Shown: in pieces, positions 52,415 through 61,956 of the stretch | Layout of the letters: every line of letters begins with the position of its first letter | How positions within the stretch are numbered: position 1 is the stretch's first letter | NCBI GenBank assembly: GCA_020249775.1 | Contig: JADCFA010000008.1 | Span: 1 to 64,000, forward strand | Source: Roseomonas sp. | GTDB taxonomy: Bacteria; Pseudomonadota; Alphaproteobacteria; Acetobacterales; Acetobacteraceae | Direction of reading: 5' to 3' | Length of the DNA stretch: 64,000 nt | Notes under the pieces: model-generated | Databases searched by the model: none | What the model saw: only the letters and a program-made list of their open reading frames with translations | Told to the model about the DNA's origin: nothing | Made by a program: the position numbers and the translations under genes

Positions 52415-53782
52415 TTAGCTGAGTGGCAACCAGACGCTCACCCTTGTGCCAATCCCCTCAGTGCTTTCGATGGCAAGCCGGCCGCGATGGCGCATGACGA
52501 TGTGGCGTGTAATGGCAAGGCCAAGCCCCGTGCCGCCCTTATGGCGGGATCGCGCCTGATCCACGCGATAGAAACGCTCGGTCAGGCGGGGCAGGTGATG
52601 CTTGGCGATGCCCGGCCCATCATCCGCAATACTGAGCAAAGCGCCCATCCGTGCCGATGCGTCATCGGCGATTGCGCGTTTAAGCGTGATGGAAATCAAG
52701 CCGCCATCACGCCCGTGATTGATCGCATTTTCCAGCACATTGCGGATGACCTGCGCCACCTGATCCGCATTGGCTGGCTTGGCGATCAGCGCCTCCTCCA
52801 CCGCCATTTCCAGGCGCATGTCGCGCCGTTTCAACAGCGGCGCCAGCGCTTCCGCCTCGGCGCGCAGGATCATGGCGAGTGGCGCTTCCCCAAGCGGTGG
52901 CTGGTGCTCCTCCATTTCAATGCGTGACAGGTTCAGCAGATCATCAATCAGCCGGCGCATGCGTTCGCCCTGTTCGGCCATGATGCCAAGAAAGCGCTGT
53001 TGCGCGGCGGGATCATCGGCGGCGGGGCCGCGCAGCGTTTCAATAAAGCCAAGCAAGCTCGCCAGGGGGGTGCGCAATTCATGGCTGGCATTGGCGACGA
53101 AATCGGCGCGCGTCCTTTCAATCGCCGCTTCCCGGCTGCGATCAATCAGCAGGATCAAAAGCCGCCCACCATTGGCAAGCGGCGGATCAAGCGGGACAAC
53201 GCGGGCTGAGACCTCACGCGGCAAGGGCACGGGCAGATGGAGTTCTGCTGTGACGGAATGCCCCCCTGCCAGCGCCTCATCCATGGCGGCGGCGAGCATG
53301 GGGTGGCGCAGCAGCGCCGCCGCGTCAGGCCCTTGGCCCGCGGCTTCCGGCCCCAGCATGTCCCGCGCGGCGGGGTTGGCGCGCAGCACAGCGCGTTCGG
53401 TGGAAAGTAGCAGCACGGGTTCGGGCAGGTTTTCCAGAATGGCGGCGTCCGCCCGGCGCAGCCTTTCAAGCTGCGCGCCCTGCTCCGCCATGCCGCGCGC
53501 CAGACGGCGAATGCCATCGGCCAAATCCTCGGCCGATGGCAGGGGCGCGGCTTCGGCCCGGGCTGGCACGCCTTGGCCTTGGGCCAATGCATCGTGCAGC
53601 GCTGCCGCCAGCAGCGCAAGCCGCGCGCGCCAATTCCAGGCAAGCACCAGGCTTGCCAGCGCAACAACCCCAAGCGCAGCCAGACCCGGCCCTGGCCTCA
53701 CTTCGCGGGTCACCAACAACAGGCCAAGCCCAACTGCCGGCACCAAGCCGATAACAAGGGCAAAGCGCAGCAGAGGCTTCAT
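52415..53782 (-). CDS. phoR: Sensor histidine kinase, PhoR-like
   Basis: 455 residues. Two N-terminal membrane segments (FALVIGLVPAVGLGLLLV and LAALGVVALASLVLAW) are followed by a PAS-like domain (about 112-215, ILENLPEPVLLLSTERAVLRANPAA). The phosphoacceptor is His234 in FVANASHELRTPLASLLGFIETL. The ATPase boxes are NVLENAINHG, ADDGPGIAKHHLPRLTERFYRVD and GGTGLGLAI. The order and motifs match phosphate-sensing PhoR. No PhoB regulator or pst genes are adjacent in the window, so it is an orphan here and the phosphate role is by similarity. Confidence 0.85.
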   Translation of the reverse strand: MKPLLRFALVIGLVPAVGLGLLLVTREVRPGPGLAALGVVALASLVLAWNWRARLALLAAALHDALAQGQGVPARAEAAPLPSAEDLADGIRRLARGMAEQGAQLERLRRADAAILENLPEPVLLLSTERAVLRANPAARDMLGPEAAGQGPDAAALLRHPMLAAAMDEALAGGHSVTAELHLPVPLPREVSARVVPLDPPLANGGRLLILLIDRSREAAIERTRADFVANASHELRTPLASLLGFIETLRGPAADDPAAQQRFLGIMAEQGERMRRLIDDLLNLSRIEMEEHQPPLGEAPLAMILRAEAEALAPLLKRRDMRLEMAVEEALIAKPANADQVAQVIRNVLENAINHGRDGGLISITLKRAIADDASARMGALLSIADDGPGIAKHHLPRLTERFYRVDQARSRHKGGTGLGLAITRHIVMRHRGRLAIESTEGIGTRVSVWLPLS

Positions 53783-53808
53783 GCGGGCAGCCTAGCCGCC
53801 TGCCTCAT

Positions 53809-54960
53809 TCAGAAGCCGACACCAAGCGGCATGGCGGGTTCGGCCAGAACGGCATCGCCATTGGGGCTGACGCGATATAACGCCAAACTGCGATCCACGG
53901 CCCCGCCCGGCCCAAGCCGCACCGGCCCATCCACCCCTTCAAACCGGGGCATGTCATCGGGCGGGGTGCCGGCGGGGGCCAGCGCCAATCCGGCGGCCAT
54001 CAGCGCCGCATCATGCGCTACACCTGCAATGCGCGGCGCGCGCTGGCCGAAAGCCTGCTGATAGCGCGTCTCAAACACGCTGCGCGCGCGTTCATCTGGC
54101 GCGGGGAAAAGCGCGCCATGCAGCGCCGGTTCATTGGCAAGCCCAGCATCGGCAATCCAAAGCGCATGGCCGAGCAGCAGGGGCCGAGGATTCTCCCGCG
54201 CGCCAGCCCTGATGGCCGCGGCCAATTCCCGCGCGCGAAAGCCCGTGGCGCCAATCACCACCGCATCAATAGATTGGGGCGCTTGCCGCGACATTTCGGC
54301 AACCGGCCCTGCCGCGCCTGCACGTTCATTGAACAGTGCAATGGCCGGGCTTGGCAGATTGAAATCAGCGGCGGTCTTGCGCATCGCCACGGCCAACGCC
54401 CGGCCAAAGGCATCATCCGGCGCCACCATGCCAAATTGCCGCGCCCCGGTTGACATGGCCGAGCCCATAACGCGGCGCATTTGTTGTTCCGGTGTCACGC
54501 CAAGCGTCCAAACTCCGGGACGCGCTTGAGAGGCATCATTGGTGAAAGCGAGCACCGGCAAGCGCGCAGCCTGGGCAATTGGCGCAGCCCCTGCGGTTTC
54601 AGCCCCGGTCAGTGGCCCGACCATGCTGACCGCACCAAGGCTGACGGCGCGCCTTGCCGCATCGCCTGCCCCCATCGCCGTGCCGGCGGTATCAAGCGGC
54701 ACAAACTCGACCCTTGGATCATTCTGCTGAAACAGCGCCAATTCCGCCGCCTGTTGCAGCGCCTGGCCAAGCGGCGCCTGTTGCCCCGAAAGCGGCAGCA
54801 GCAGCGCAACCCGCGTGCGCGCGATTTCGACCGGCGCGCCATTTGTCGGGGCGCCTACAATGATGGGGGCTTGCGGGGCACAGGCTGCAAGCGCGACAAG
54901 CATCCCAAGCGGAGCAAGGGTGATCAGGCGTGACGACAGCCGAAACAGAAAACGAGGCAC
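53809..54960 (-). CDS. LpoA-like penicillin-binding-protein activator lipoprotein
   Basis: 383 residues from a GTG at 54960 preceded by GAAGGAT. The lipoprotein signal ends LVALAAC with the lipobox Cys, followed by APQAPIIVGAP. The rest is a type I periplasmic-binding-like fold: VALLLPLSGQQAPLGQALQQAAELALF, MVGPLTGAETAGAAPIAQAARLPVLAFTND and GVWTLGVTPEQQMRRVMGS. Homologues are annotated as PBP activators of the outer membrane or as ABC-type LivJ-like proteins. The open frame to 55248 is not used, because rsmI overlaps it. Its start overlaps the rsmI start by 31 bases head to head. Confidence 0.85.
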   Translation of the reverse strand: MPRFLFRLSSRLITLAPLGMLVALAACAPQAPIIVGAPTNGAPVEIARTRVALLLPLSGQQAPLGQALQQAAELALFQQNDPRVEFVPLDTAGTAMGAGDAARRAVSLGAVSMVGPLTGAETAGAAPIAQAARLPVLAFTNDASQARPGVWTLGVTPEQQMRRVMGSAMSTGARQFGMVAPDDAFGRALAVAMRKTAADFNLPSPAIALFNERAGAAGPVAEMSRQAPQSIDAVVIGATGFRARELAAAIRAGARENPRPLLLGHALWIADAGLANEPALHGALFPAPDERARSVFETRYQQAFGQRAPRIAGVAHDAALMAAGLALAPAGTPPDDMPRFEGVDGPVRLGPGGAVDRSLALYRVSPNGDAVLAEPAMPLGVGF

Positions 54961-55844
54961 GGTCGGTCCATCCTTCGGCTGCGCCCGCCATCGGGCCCGG
55001 CCTGACATTGGTTGCCACCCCCATAGGCAATATGGGGGATCTTTCGCCCCGCGCCCTGGCCGCCCTGAAGGCCGCCGATGCGGTGCTGTGTGAAGATAGC
55101 AGAACAACCGGCGCAATGCTCGCCCGGCTGGGTGTCGCCGCGCGCCTTGTTCCCCTGCATGACCATAATGAAGCCTCAGAGCTTCCCCGGATACTGCAAA
55201 TGCTGGGCCAGGGGCAAAAATTGGCGCTGGTATCGGATGCGGGGACACCGCTGGTGAGCGACCCGGGCTTTCGCCTGGTGCGTGCTGCCATTGCGGCGGG
55301 GCTGCCGATTTCCGCCATCCCCGGCCCCAATGCGGCGGTCATGGCGCTGGTGCTTTCCGGCCTGCCGCCCGAGCCCTTTCTGTTTCAAGGCTTTCTGCCG
55401 CCTCGTGCCGGCACGCGCCAGGCAGCGCTTGACCGGCTGAAGGCGCTGGAACAGGCCGGGCTTGCCGCCAGCATGATTTTCTATGAGGCGCCGCATCGGC
55501 TCGCCGAAAGCTTGGCCGACATGGCTGGGGCCTTTGGCGCCGAGCGCCCGGCGGCTGTTGCGCGTGAAATGACCAAGCGGTTTGAGGAAGTGCGGCGCGA
55601 CAGCCTGGGCGCGCTTGCCGCGCATTACGCCAGCGCCGAAGCGCGGGGCGAGATCTGCATTGTGGTTGGCCCCGCCGCAGCCGAGGCGGTGGTGAGTGAC
55701 ACTGAGGTGACCGCGCAGCTTCGCGCCGCGCTTGCGGGCGGGCTTTCGGTGAAGGATGCGGCGGAAGCGGTCGCCAAGGCCACCGGGCGCAAGCGGCGCG
55801 ATGTTTATCGCGAAACGCTCAGCCTGCTGAACGGGCAGAACTGA
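54930..55844 (+). CDS. rsmI: 16S rRNA (cytidine1402-2'-O)-methyltransferase
   Basis: 304 residues from a GTG at 54930. The family signature is LVATPIGNMGDLSPRALAALKAADAVLCEDSRTTGAML, then LVSDAGTPLVSDPGFRLVRAAIAAGLPISAIPGPNA and IFYEAPHRLAESL. It methylates the ribose of C1402 in the decoding centre with S-adenosylmethionine. No ATG exists upstream of the conserved core, and the short polar N-terminus (TTAETENEARSVHPSA) is acceptable. The start lies 31 bases inside the divergent lipoprotein gene. In many relatives yraN follows; here an AspT-like gene does. Confidence 0.93.
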   Translation: MTTAETENEARSVHPSAAPAIGPGLTLVATPIGNMGDLSPRALAALKAADAVLCEDSRTTGAMLARLGVAARLVPLHDHNEASELPRILQMLGQGQKLALVSDAGTPLVSDPGFRLVRAAIAAGLPISAIPGPNAAVMALVLSGLPPEPFLFQGFLPPRAGTRQAALDRLKALEQAGLAASMIFYEAPHRLAESLADMAGAFGAERPAAVAREMTKRFEEVRRDSLGALAAHYASAEARGEICIVVGPAAAEAVVSDTEVTAQLRAALAGGLSVKDAAEAVAKATGRKRRDVYRETLSLLNGQN

Positions 55845-55928
55845 ACCGGGCGCGCGAAAAGGCTTGGCAGAGCGGCGGCAATAGGCAAGGCTTGCGAGAG
55901 CGTTTCACGAGAAACATGGGGAAGCAGT

Positions 55929-57623
55929 ATGGGCCACGGGGAATTCGCCAATTTTCTGGAAGCCCATCCCGACCTTACGGTCTATCTGGTCCTTGGGCTT
56001 GGCTATCTTTTTGGCAAGGTCACCTTTCGCGGCTTCGGCCTGGGGCCGGTGACGGGCGCGCTTTTTGCCGGCATTCTGATTGGCCAATTCGCCCATGTAC
56101 CGGTTTCGGAAGTTGCGCGCTCCATCCTGTTTTTGCTGTTCTTGTTCGGTATTGGCTATTCGGTCGGGCCGAAATTTCTGGTTGCGGTAAAGGGCGATGG
56201 GCTGCCTGGCATTGCCATTGGCATCATTGTGCCGCTCACGGGGATTGTCACCGCCGTTATTGCGGCACGCATTCTGGGGCTTGATGTCGGTTTCGCGGCC
56301 GGGTTGTTTTCGGGCGGTATGACGGAATCGCCCGCCATCGGCACGGCGGCCGAAGCGATCCGCGCCTTGCCGCTGCCTAAGGAACAGCGTGACCTGCTGA
56401 TCACGCATATCGCGGTCGCCGATGCGCTTTGTTATCTGTTCGGCGCGCTTGGCGTGATTTTGATGACCACTGTCTTTGGGCCAATGTTGCTGCGCATTGA
56501 TGTGGCGGCCGAGGCACGCAAGCTTGAAGAAAAATATGGCATGGCGCAAAAGCGCGCCGGCATTGCTTCCGCCTGGCGCCCTGTGGAAATGCGCGCTTAT
56601 GCGCTTGAAGCCGAGACGCCGCTTGTCGGCAAAACCGTGGCCGAGGCGGAAGCCCATGCCGCGGGGCAGCGCGTTTTCATCCAGCGCATTCGCCGCGGCG
56701 AAACGCTGCTTGATCCAACGCCCGATACGCTGCTGCAGGAGGGCGATGTGATCGCCATTGAGGCTCGGCGTGAGGTGCTGATCACGCTTTTCGGTGGTGA
56801 AGTGCGGGAGGTTGAGGACAAGGAATTACTCGATATCCCGGCGCTTTCGCTTGATGTCTATGTCTCCTCACGCGATGTCGCTGGCCGCAGCATTGGTGAG
56901 CTTGGCGAAATGGCGGTAGCGCGCGGCGTATTCCTGCGCCGCATCCTGCGCAGCGGGTTGGAGGTACCGATTGCACCAGATACGCGGCTGGAACGCGGCG
57001 ATATCATCACGCTGCTTGGCGCTGAAAAGCATGTTGAGGCTGCGGCTGCGCTGGTGGGGGCCGCAATCCGCCAGGGTGATGCGACAGATTACGTGACGCT
57101 GGGGCTTGCGATTTTCCTGGGCGGGCTGATTGGTGCCGTAGCGGGCTTTGATATTGGCGGGGCGCATATTACGCTTTCGACCAGTGTCGGCACGCTGATG
57201 GCAGGGCTTTTCGTTGGCTGGTTGAGGTCTCATCGGCCACAAATCGCGCGCATTCCGGATGCGGCGATTTCGCTGATGACATCGCTCGGGCTGGCCGGTT
57301 TTGTCGGCATGATCGGTCTGCATGCCGGCCCTGTATTCGTGGAGGCGGTGCGGGAAGTGGGTTTCGGTTTGCTGGTGGCCGGCGCCTTCGTGACACTGGT
57401 GCCGCAATGCGTTGGGCTATTCGTCGGGCGCTATGTTTTGCGCATGAACCCGCTTTTGCTGCTGGGCGCGCTTTCCGGCGCGCAGACCATGACGGCGGCA
57501 CTCGCCGCCTTGCAGGAAAAATCAGGCAGCCCGGTTGCGGTACTGGGCTATACGGCGGCGGTGCCCTTTGGTCATATCCTGTTGACTGCGGGTGGGACCG
57601 TGATGGTTTGGGTAATGAGTTGA
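55929..57623 (+). CDS. AspT/YidE-family aspartate:alanine exchanger-like transporter with TrkA-C domains
   Basis: 564 residues. Two membrane halves with AspT duplication signatures flank a soluble middle. The first half includes GFGLGPVTGALFAGILIGQF, GIGYSVGPKFL and AGLFSGGMTESPAIGTA; the second half includes TSVGTLMAGLFVGWL and GALSGAQTMTAALAALQEKSGSPVAVLGYTAAVPFGHILL. The middle (about 215-370) holds two TrkA-C/RCK-C domains (AETPLVGKTVAEAEAHA, LLQEGDVIAIEARRE; GRSIGELGEMAVARG, LERGDIITLLG). Family members exchange aspartate and alanine or export small anions. The ATG follows GGGGAAGCAGT. The substrate is unproven. Confidence 0.88.
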   Translation: MGHGEFANFLEAHPDLTVYLVLGLGYLFGKVTFRGFGLGPVTGALFAGILIGQFAHVPVSEVARSILFLLFLFGIGYSVGPKFLVAVKGDGLPGIAIGIIVPLTGIVTAVIAARILGLDVGFAAGLFSGGMTESPAIGTAAEAIRALPLPKEQRDLLITHIAVADALCYLFGALGVILMTTVFGPMLLRIDVAAEARKLEEKYGMAQKRAGIASAWRPVEMRAYALEAETPLVGKTVAEAEAHAAGQRVFIQRIRRGETLLDPTPDTLLQEGDVIAIEARREVLITLFGGEVREVEDKELLDIPALSLDVYVSSRDVAGRSIGELGEMAVARGVFLRRILRSGLEVPIAPDTRLERGDIITLLGAEKHVEAAAALVGAAIRQGDATDYVTLGLAIFLGGLIGAVAGFDIGGAHITLSTSVGTLMAGLFVGWLRSHRPQIARIPDAAISLMTSLGLAGFVGMIGLHAGPVFVEAVREVGFGLLVAGAFVTLVPQCVGLFVGRYVLRMNPLLLLGALSGAQTMTAALAALQEKSGSPVAVLGYTAAVPFGHILLTAGGTVMVWVMS

Positions 57624-57695
57624 GTGGCGTGCTTAGCCGAACCCGCTGCCGCTCACGTGGACTTGTTACGTCATTATGCCGCTCCGCTTGCTCGT

Positions 57696-57987
57696 TTAGG
57701 CCGCCTGGCGCTCATAGGTCAGGGGGCTTTTTCCTCCCAAGGCTGAATGCCTGCGACGCAAGTTGTGAAAGCCGTTGATATATTGGAAAAAATTGCTCTC
57801 GGCCTGGCGACAGGTTTCCCATATCCTGCGCAAAACCAACTCGGCCTTGATGGTCTTGAAGAACGTTTCGACAATGGCGTTGTCATCGCAATTTGCCTTG
57901 CCGTTCTCAGACGACGGCAAGCAGTATTTGCGCAGAATTCTGATAATCGTGAGAGCATTATTGGCTGCCACGGTCGCTGTGGAAGTC
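57696..57987 (-). pseudogene. IS3-family transposase (OrfB) C-terminal remnant
   Basis: Read from 57987 downwards on the minus strand, DFHSDRGSQ is followed by an in-frame TAA where IS3 transposases have Tyr, then CSHDYQ. A frameshift leads into RILRKYCLPSSENGKANCDDNAIVETFFKTIKAEL, and the gene ends NGFHNLRRRHSALGGKSPLTYERQAA. These are the second Asp and the Glu of the DDE triad and the usual IS3 tail. The N-terminal half and OrfA are missing, and no terminal repeats were recognised. It marks an old insertion between the AspT-like gene and the hydantoinase cluster. Confidence 0.85.
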
Positions 57988-58164
57988 GCAGCCCGGCGGC
58001 GGCGACCGCAGAGCTGACCGGCGTCAGCGCCTACGGGACAACCCCGGCGATTCGAGCAACAGAGGATGTCCGGCTCATCCTAACGCCAAGGAGGGTGAGG
58101 ATGAGCCAGGAAATCCTCCTGGACCCGCCCCCAATTCGATCGAAGCCGCGCCAGCCCCGCAAGG

Positions 58165-59838
58165 CTACTTCACCTCAACACCATAGACATCACGCGCCGC
58201 ATGGGCGGTGATCAGCCCATCCGCGACATCGCGTTTCACCAATTCAGGATCGCGCGCCTTGGGGTCACCCATGCCGCCACCGCCGGGCAGTTTCAGCAGC
58301 AAGCGCCGGCCCTTGGGGATAACCTGAAAGCCTTTTGTCCGCAGCACCGTGCCGTTCGGGTCATTCAGCCCGACCCAGCCACCAGCGCCTTCACCACCGC
58401 CATCGCGGCCCTTGGGCGGATTGGCGACGCGATCGAAAATCGCGTTCACGGCGAATTCCGCATCACCCTTGGCGCCGATTTCCATGATCTGACCAAAGCC
58501 GCCGCGTGTCTTGCCGGCGCCCGCGGAATCCGGGCGGAGCTCCTTCTTCCAGAAAACCACAGGGGCGACGTTCTCGGTCGCCTCCACCGGCATGGTGCGC
58601 ACGCCGGATGGGAAGGCCGTGCCGTCCAGCCCATCCTTGGCGGGTCGCGCGCCGGTACCGCCAGAATTGAAGGTGATGATTTCAAAATCATCCACCTCGG
58701 CTTCCTGTCCAGAGACCTGGGAACCGCCACGCAAAGGCGGATTCCAAAGCGCTGATGAACCTTCCGCATTTACGCGGCCCGGCACCGCCTGATGCAGGCA
58801 GCCCATCATCAGATCGGGGATCAATTGCCCGATCACATGACGCACACTCACAGGATAAGGACGCGGCGCATTCAGGATGGAACCTTCGGGGATTTCCATC
58901 TCAAACGGCGCAAGGCTCGCCCAATTATTCGGCACTTCCGGGGCGACAACGCATTTGATGCCGAAGCAGGAATAGGCGCGACAATAGGCGGGCGGCACAT
59001 TGATGCCGCGGCTCGAAAGCCCCGAAGTCCCGGCGTAATCCACCACAATCCGATCCGCATGAATGGTCATGGCCGCCTTCAGCGTCACCGGCGCCTCATA
59101 GCCATCCGATTTGATATCGGAACGGAAAGTGCCGCGCGGCAGCTTCGCAATCTCCAGCAATGTCGCGCGGCGGCTGGCTTCAAAGATATACTCCGCCAGA
59201 TCATCCAGGCTATCCATCGCGAACTCATCCATCATTTCGACAAGCCGCTTGGACCCCGCATCATTGCAGGCGCAGAGTGAATAGATATCGCCTTCCAATT
59301 CCACCGGCGTGCGCGATCCTGCGCGGATGAAATCGAAAAACGTCTCATTCGGGGCGCCGGCATCGAAGCATTTCACGATCGGGATATAGAGCCCTTCTTC
59401 GAAAACGCTGCGCCCTTCCGGGCCCATGCCAAGCCCGCCGATATCAATGATATGCGCGGTATTGGCGAAAAGCCCGACAATCTTGCCGCCGCGAAAGGCT
59501 GGCGAAACGACGGTCAGGTCATGCAAATGCCCAGTCGCAAGCCAAGGGTCATTGGTGATGTAGTGATCACCTGGCTTCATTTTGGCAGCAGGAAACTTCG
59601 CGAGGAAATGCCCAACCGATTCCGCCATGGAGTTCACATGGCCAGGCGTGCCGGTCACGGCCTGGGCCAGCATGCGGCCTTGCAGGTCAAAGACGCCGGC
59701 TGAAAGATCGCCCGCTTCGCGCACCGTGGTGCTGAAGGCAGTCCGGATCATGGTTTGTGCCTGTTCTTCCACCACCGCGATCAGGCGATTCCATTGGATC
59801 TGGCGTTGAATTGTCGCCAGCGCGCCGGTTTCCTTCAT
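58165..59838 (-). CDS. hyuB: Hydantoinase B/oxoprolinase-family protein (HyuB)
   Basis: 557 residues from the ATG at 59838, which overlaps the hyuA stop and follows GGAGGCTGCACG. Typical blocks are WNRLIAVVEEQAQTMIRTAFSTTVREAGDLSAGVFD, GDHYITNDPWLATGHLHDLTVVSPAF, GLGMGPEGRSVFEEGLYIP, and the late GGFGQIMEIGAKGDAEFAVN with a Gly-rich closing GGGEGAGGWVG. HyuA and HyuB together form ATP-dependent hydantoinases, oxoprolinases or acetone-carboxylase-like enzymes. It is the last gene of the cluster. Confidence 0.92.
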   Translation of the reverse strand: MKETGALATIQRQIQWNRLIAVVEEQAQTMIRTAFSTTVREAGDLSAGVFDLQGRMLAQAVTGTPGHVNSMAESVGHFLAKFPAAKMKPGDHYITNDPWLATGHLHDLTVVSPAFRGGKIVGLFANTAHIIDIGGLGMGPEGRSVFEEGLYIPIVKCFDAGAPNETFFDFIRAGSRTPVELEGDIYSLCACNDAGSKRLVEMMDEFAMDSLDDLAEYIFEASRRATLLEIAKLPRGTFRSDIKSDGYEAPVTLKAAMTIHADRIVVDYAGTSGLSSRGINVPPAYCRAYSCFGIKCVVAPEVPNNWASLAPFEMEIPEGSILNAPRPYPVSVRHVIGQLIPDLMMGCLHQAVPGRVNAEGSSALWNPPLRGGSQVSGQEAEVDDFEIITFNSGGTGARPAKDGLDGTAFPSGVRTMPVEATENVAPVVFWKKELRPDSAGAGKTRGGFGQIMEIGAKGDAEFAVNAIFDRVANPPKGRDGGGEGAGGWVGLNDPNGTVLRTKGFQVIPKGRRLLLKLPGGGGMGDPKARDPELVKRDVADGLITAHAARDVYGVEVK

Positions 59839-61910
59839 CGTGCAGCCTCCTGCGTCAGATCGAGATAACCCAGCCCATCCATGCGGCAAATCCAGCCAGG
59901 GCCAATCAAGGTGCTGGTTTCCGCCTCCGCGATGATGGCGGGGCCGGGCAACGTGGCGCCGGGCCGCATCGCCTCACGATCATAAACCTGCCATTCGGCC
60001 ACTTCGCCGGTCGCGGTATCGCGCACCATTTGCACGCGGATCGGGTTTGGTGGCGGCGCATTCGCCACTGGCGCTGCCGGTTCCACATGCGCTTCAACGG
60101 TGCGGACCGTGACGGCGAAGGACAGGATTTCAACGTCCGAACCCGGCACTGGCCGATCATAGAAGCGGCTATATTCCGCATCATACAGCGCGCGTATTTC
60201 GCGTACATCCTGTTCGGTCAAGGCACGCGGCGGGATCGGTACGGCAATTTCATGCCCCTGCCCGACATAGCGCATATAGGCGATGCGGGTTTCCTCAATC
60301 GGCGCACCAAAGGCGCCTTCCGCCACCACGCCCGCCGCTTCGCGCGACATGGCCGCGAGCAGGCTATTCACCGCCCCGATGTCAAAGCTGCCGAAGCGCT
60401 GATAGAGCGACTTCACCACCTCATAAGCCACAGGCGCGCGGAGGAAGCCAATCGCGCTACCGACACCAGCGCCGGAGGGCACCAGAATGCGCTTCACGCC
60501 AATTTTCTCTGCCACACGATAGCCATGCACAGGGCCACCGCCACCAAAGGCAATCACCACGCGGCCTTCGTAATTTTTCGCACTCTCAATGGCATGCACG
60601 CGCGCGGCATTGGCCATATTCTCATCCACCATCTCAACCACGCCAAGTGCGGCCATATCTGCGGAAAGCGCCAACTTGCCGCCAACATGCTCTGCCAGCG
60701 CCTTGCGTGACTGATCAGGATAAAGCCTAAGCGCACCGCCCGCGAAAAGTTCCGGATCGTAGCGGCCAAGGGCAAGATTGGCGTCTGTGACGGCCGGATG
60801 CGTGCCGCCGCGCCCGTAACAGGCGGGGCCTGGATCAGCGCCAGCGCTTTCAGGGCCCACCTGAATGCGCCCCATGCTGTCCACCTGCGCGATGGAACCA
60901 CCACCCGCGCCGATTTCCACCATTTCAATCACGGGGATGCGCAGCGGCAGGCCAGAGCCCTTCTTGAAGCGCCCAACGCGCGCCACTTCGAAACTGCGCG
61001 ATGCCTGCGGGCGGAAATCATCAATCAGGCAGACCTTGGCCGTGGTGCCGCCCATGTCGAAGGACAGCACCTTATCAAAGCCACGCTGCCGCGCGACAAA
61101 GGCCGAGAAGATCGCGCCGCCCGCCGGGCCGCTTTCCACCAGGCGGATCGGGAAACGCGCCGCCGTATCAATGGTGGTAAGCCCACCGCCGGACAGCATC
61201 AGATAAAGCGGGCAGGCCAGCCCCGCTTCTCGCAAGCCCAATTCCAATTGCTTCAAATAACGCGCCATCAAAGGCTGCACATAGGCATTGGCGACGGTGG
61301 TCGAAAAACGCTCCCATTCGCGCATTTCGGGCGAGACTTCTGAGGAAAGCGAAACCGGCAATTCCGGCCAGGCTTCCCGCACAATCTCAGCCGCGCGGCG
61401 TTCATGGGTTGGGTTCACAAAGCCATGGATGAAACCGATGGCGAGGCTTTCAATCCCCTCAGCGCGCAGAAAGGGAATATGCGCGCGCAGCGCAGCCTCA
61501 TCCAAGGGCAGCAGCACCTTGCCGGTATTATCGAGGCGCTCCGGCACCGGCAGGCGCCAGCGGCGCGGCACCAGCGGTTTGGGCAATTCGATATTCAGAT
61601 CATATTGATCGTAACGCGCTTCATTCGCGAGTGCCAAAACATCGCGAAAACCTTCCGTTGTGATCAGCGCGGTCTTGGCCCCCTTGCGTTCGATCACCGC
61701 ATTGGTGGCAAGCGTGGTGCCATGGATCACCAACGCCAGATCGGCAGGCTTCATGGCGGCCTTGGCCAGCACCTGCTGCACGCCTTCAAGCACGCCCTTC
61801 TCTGGCGCGGCGGGCGTGGTCAGGACCTTGGCGGTCCAGCGCTGGCCATCCTTTTCAATGGCCAAGTCTGTGAAGGTGCCGCCGATATCAACGGCGAGGC
61901 GAGCAGTCAT
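59835..61910 (-). CDS. hyuA: Hydantoinase A/oxoprolinase-family protein (HyuA)
   Basis: 691 residues. The ASKHA-type ATP site starts MTARLAVDIGGTFTDLAIEKDGQRW, with LVIHGTTLATNAVIERKGAKTALITTEGFRD, the second phosphate motif in FDMGGTTAKVCLIDD, and GAGGGSIAQVDSMGRIQVGPESAGADPGPACYGRGG. It provides ATP hydrolysis for ring opening of a hydantoin, oxoproline or similar amide with HyuB. The start follows a GGAGCT-type site, and the stop overlaps hyuB by 4 bases. Confidence 0.93.
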   Translation of the reverse strand: MTARLAVDIGGTFTDLAIEKDGQRWTAKVLTTPAAPEKGVLEGVQQVLAKAAMKPADLALVIHGTTLATNAVIERKGAKTALITTEGFRDVLALANEARYDQYDLNIELPKPLVPRRWRLPVPERLDNTGKVLLPLDEAALRAHIPFLRAEGIESLAIGFIHGFVNPTHERRAAEIVREAWPELPVSLSSEVSPEMREWERFSTTVANAYVQPLMARYLKQLELGLREAGLACPLYLMLSGGGLTTIDTAARFPIRLVESGPAGGAIFSAFVARQRGFDKVLSFDMGGTTAKVCLIDDFRPQASRSFEVARVGRFKKGSGLPLRIPVIEMVEIGAGGGSIAQVDSMGRIQVGPESAGADPGPACYGRGGTHPAVTDANLALGRYDPELFAGGALRLYPDQSRKALAEHVGGKLALSADMAALGVVEMVDENMANAARVHAIESAKNYEGRVVIAFGGGGPVHGYRVAEKIGVKRILVPSGAGVGSAIGFLRAPVAYEVVKSLYQRFGSFDIGAVNSLLAAMSREAAGVVAEGAFGAPIEETRIAYMRYVGQGHEIAVPIPPRALTEQDVREIRALYDAEYSRFYDRPVPGSDVEILSFAVTVRTVEAHVEPAAPVANAPPPNPIRVQMVRDTATGEVAEWQVYDREAMRPGATLPGPAIIAEAETSTLIGPGWICRMDGLGYLDLTQEAAR

Positions 61911-61956
61911 TGGAGCTCCTTAATCAATGAAAGACGAGCAATTGATCACTATCGAC

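Noticed and set aside
57747-58211. Plus-strand 154-codon frame over the IS remnant
   Set aside because: It is antisense to the transposase remnant and shows no motif of its own.
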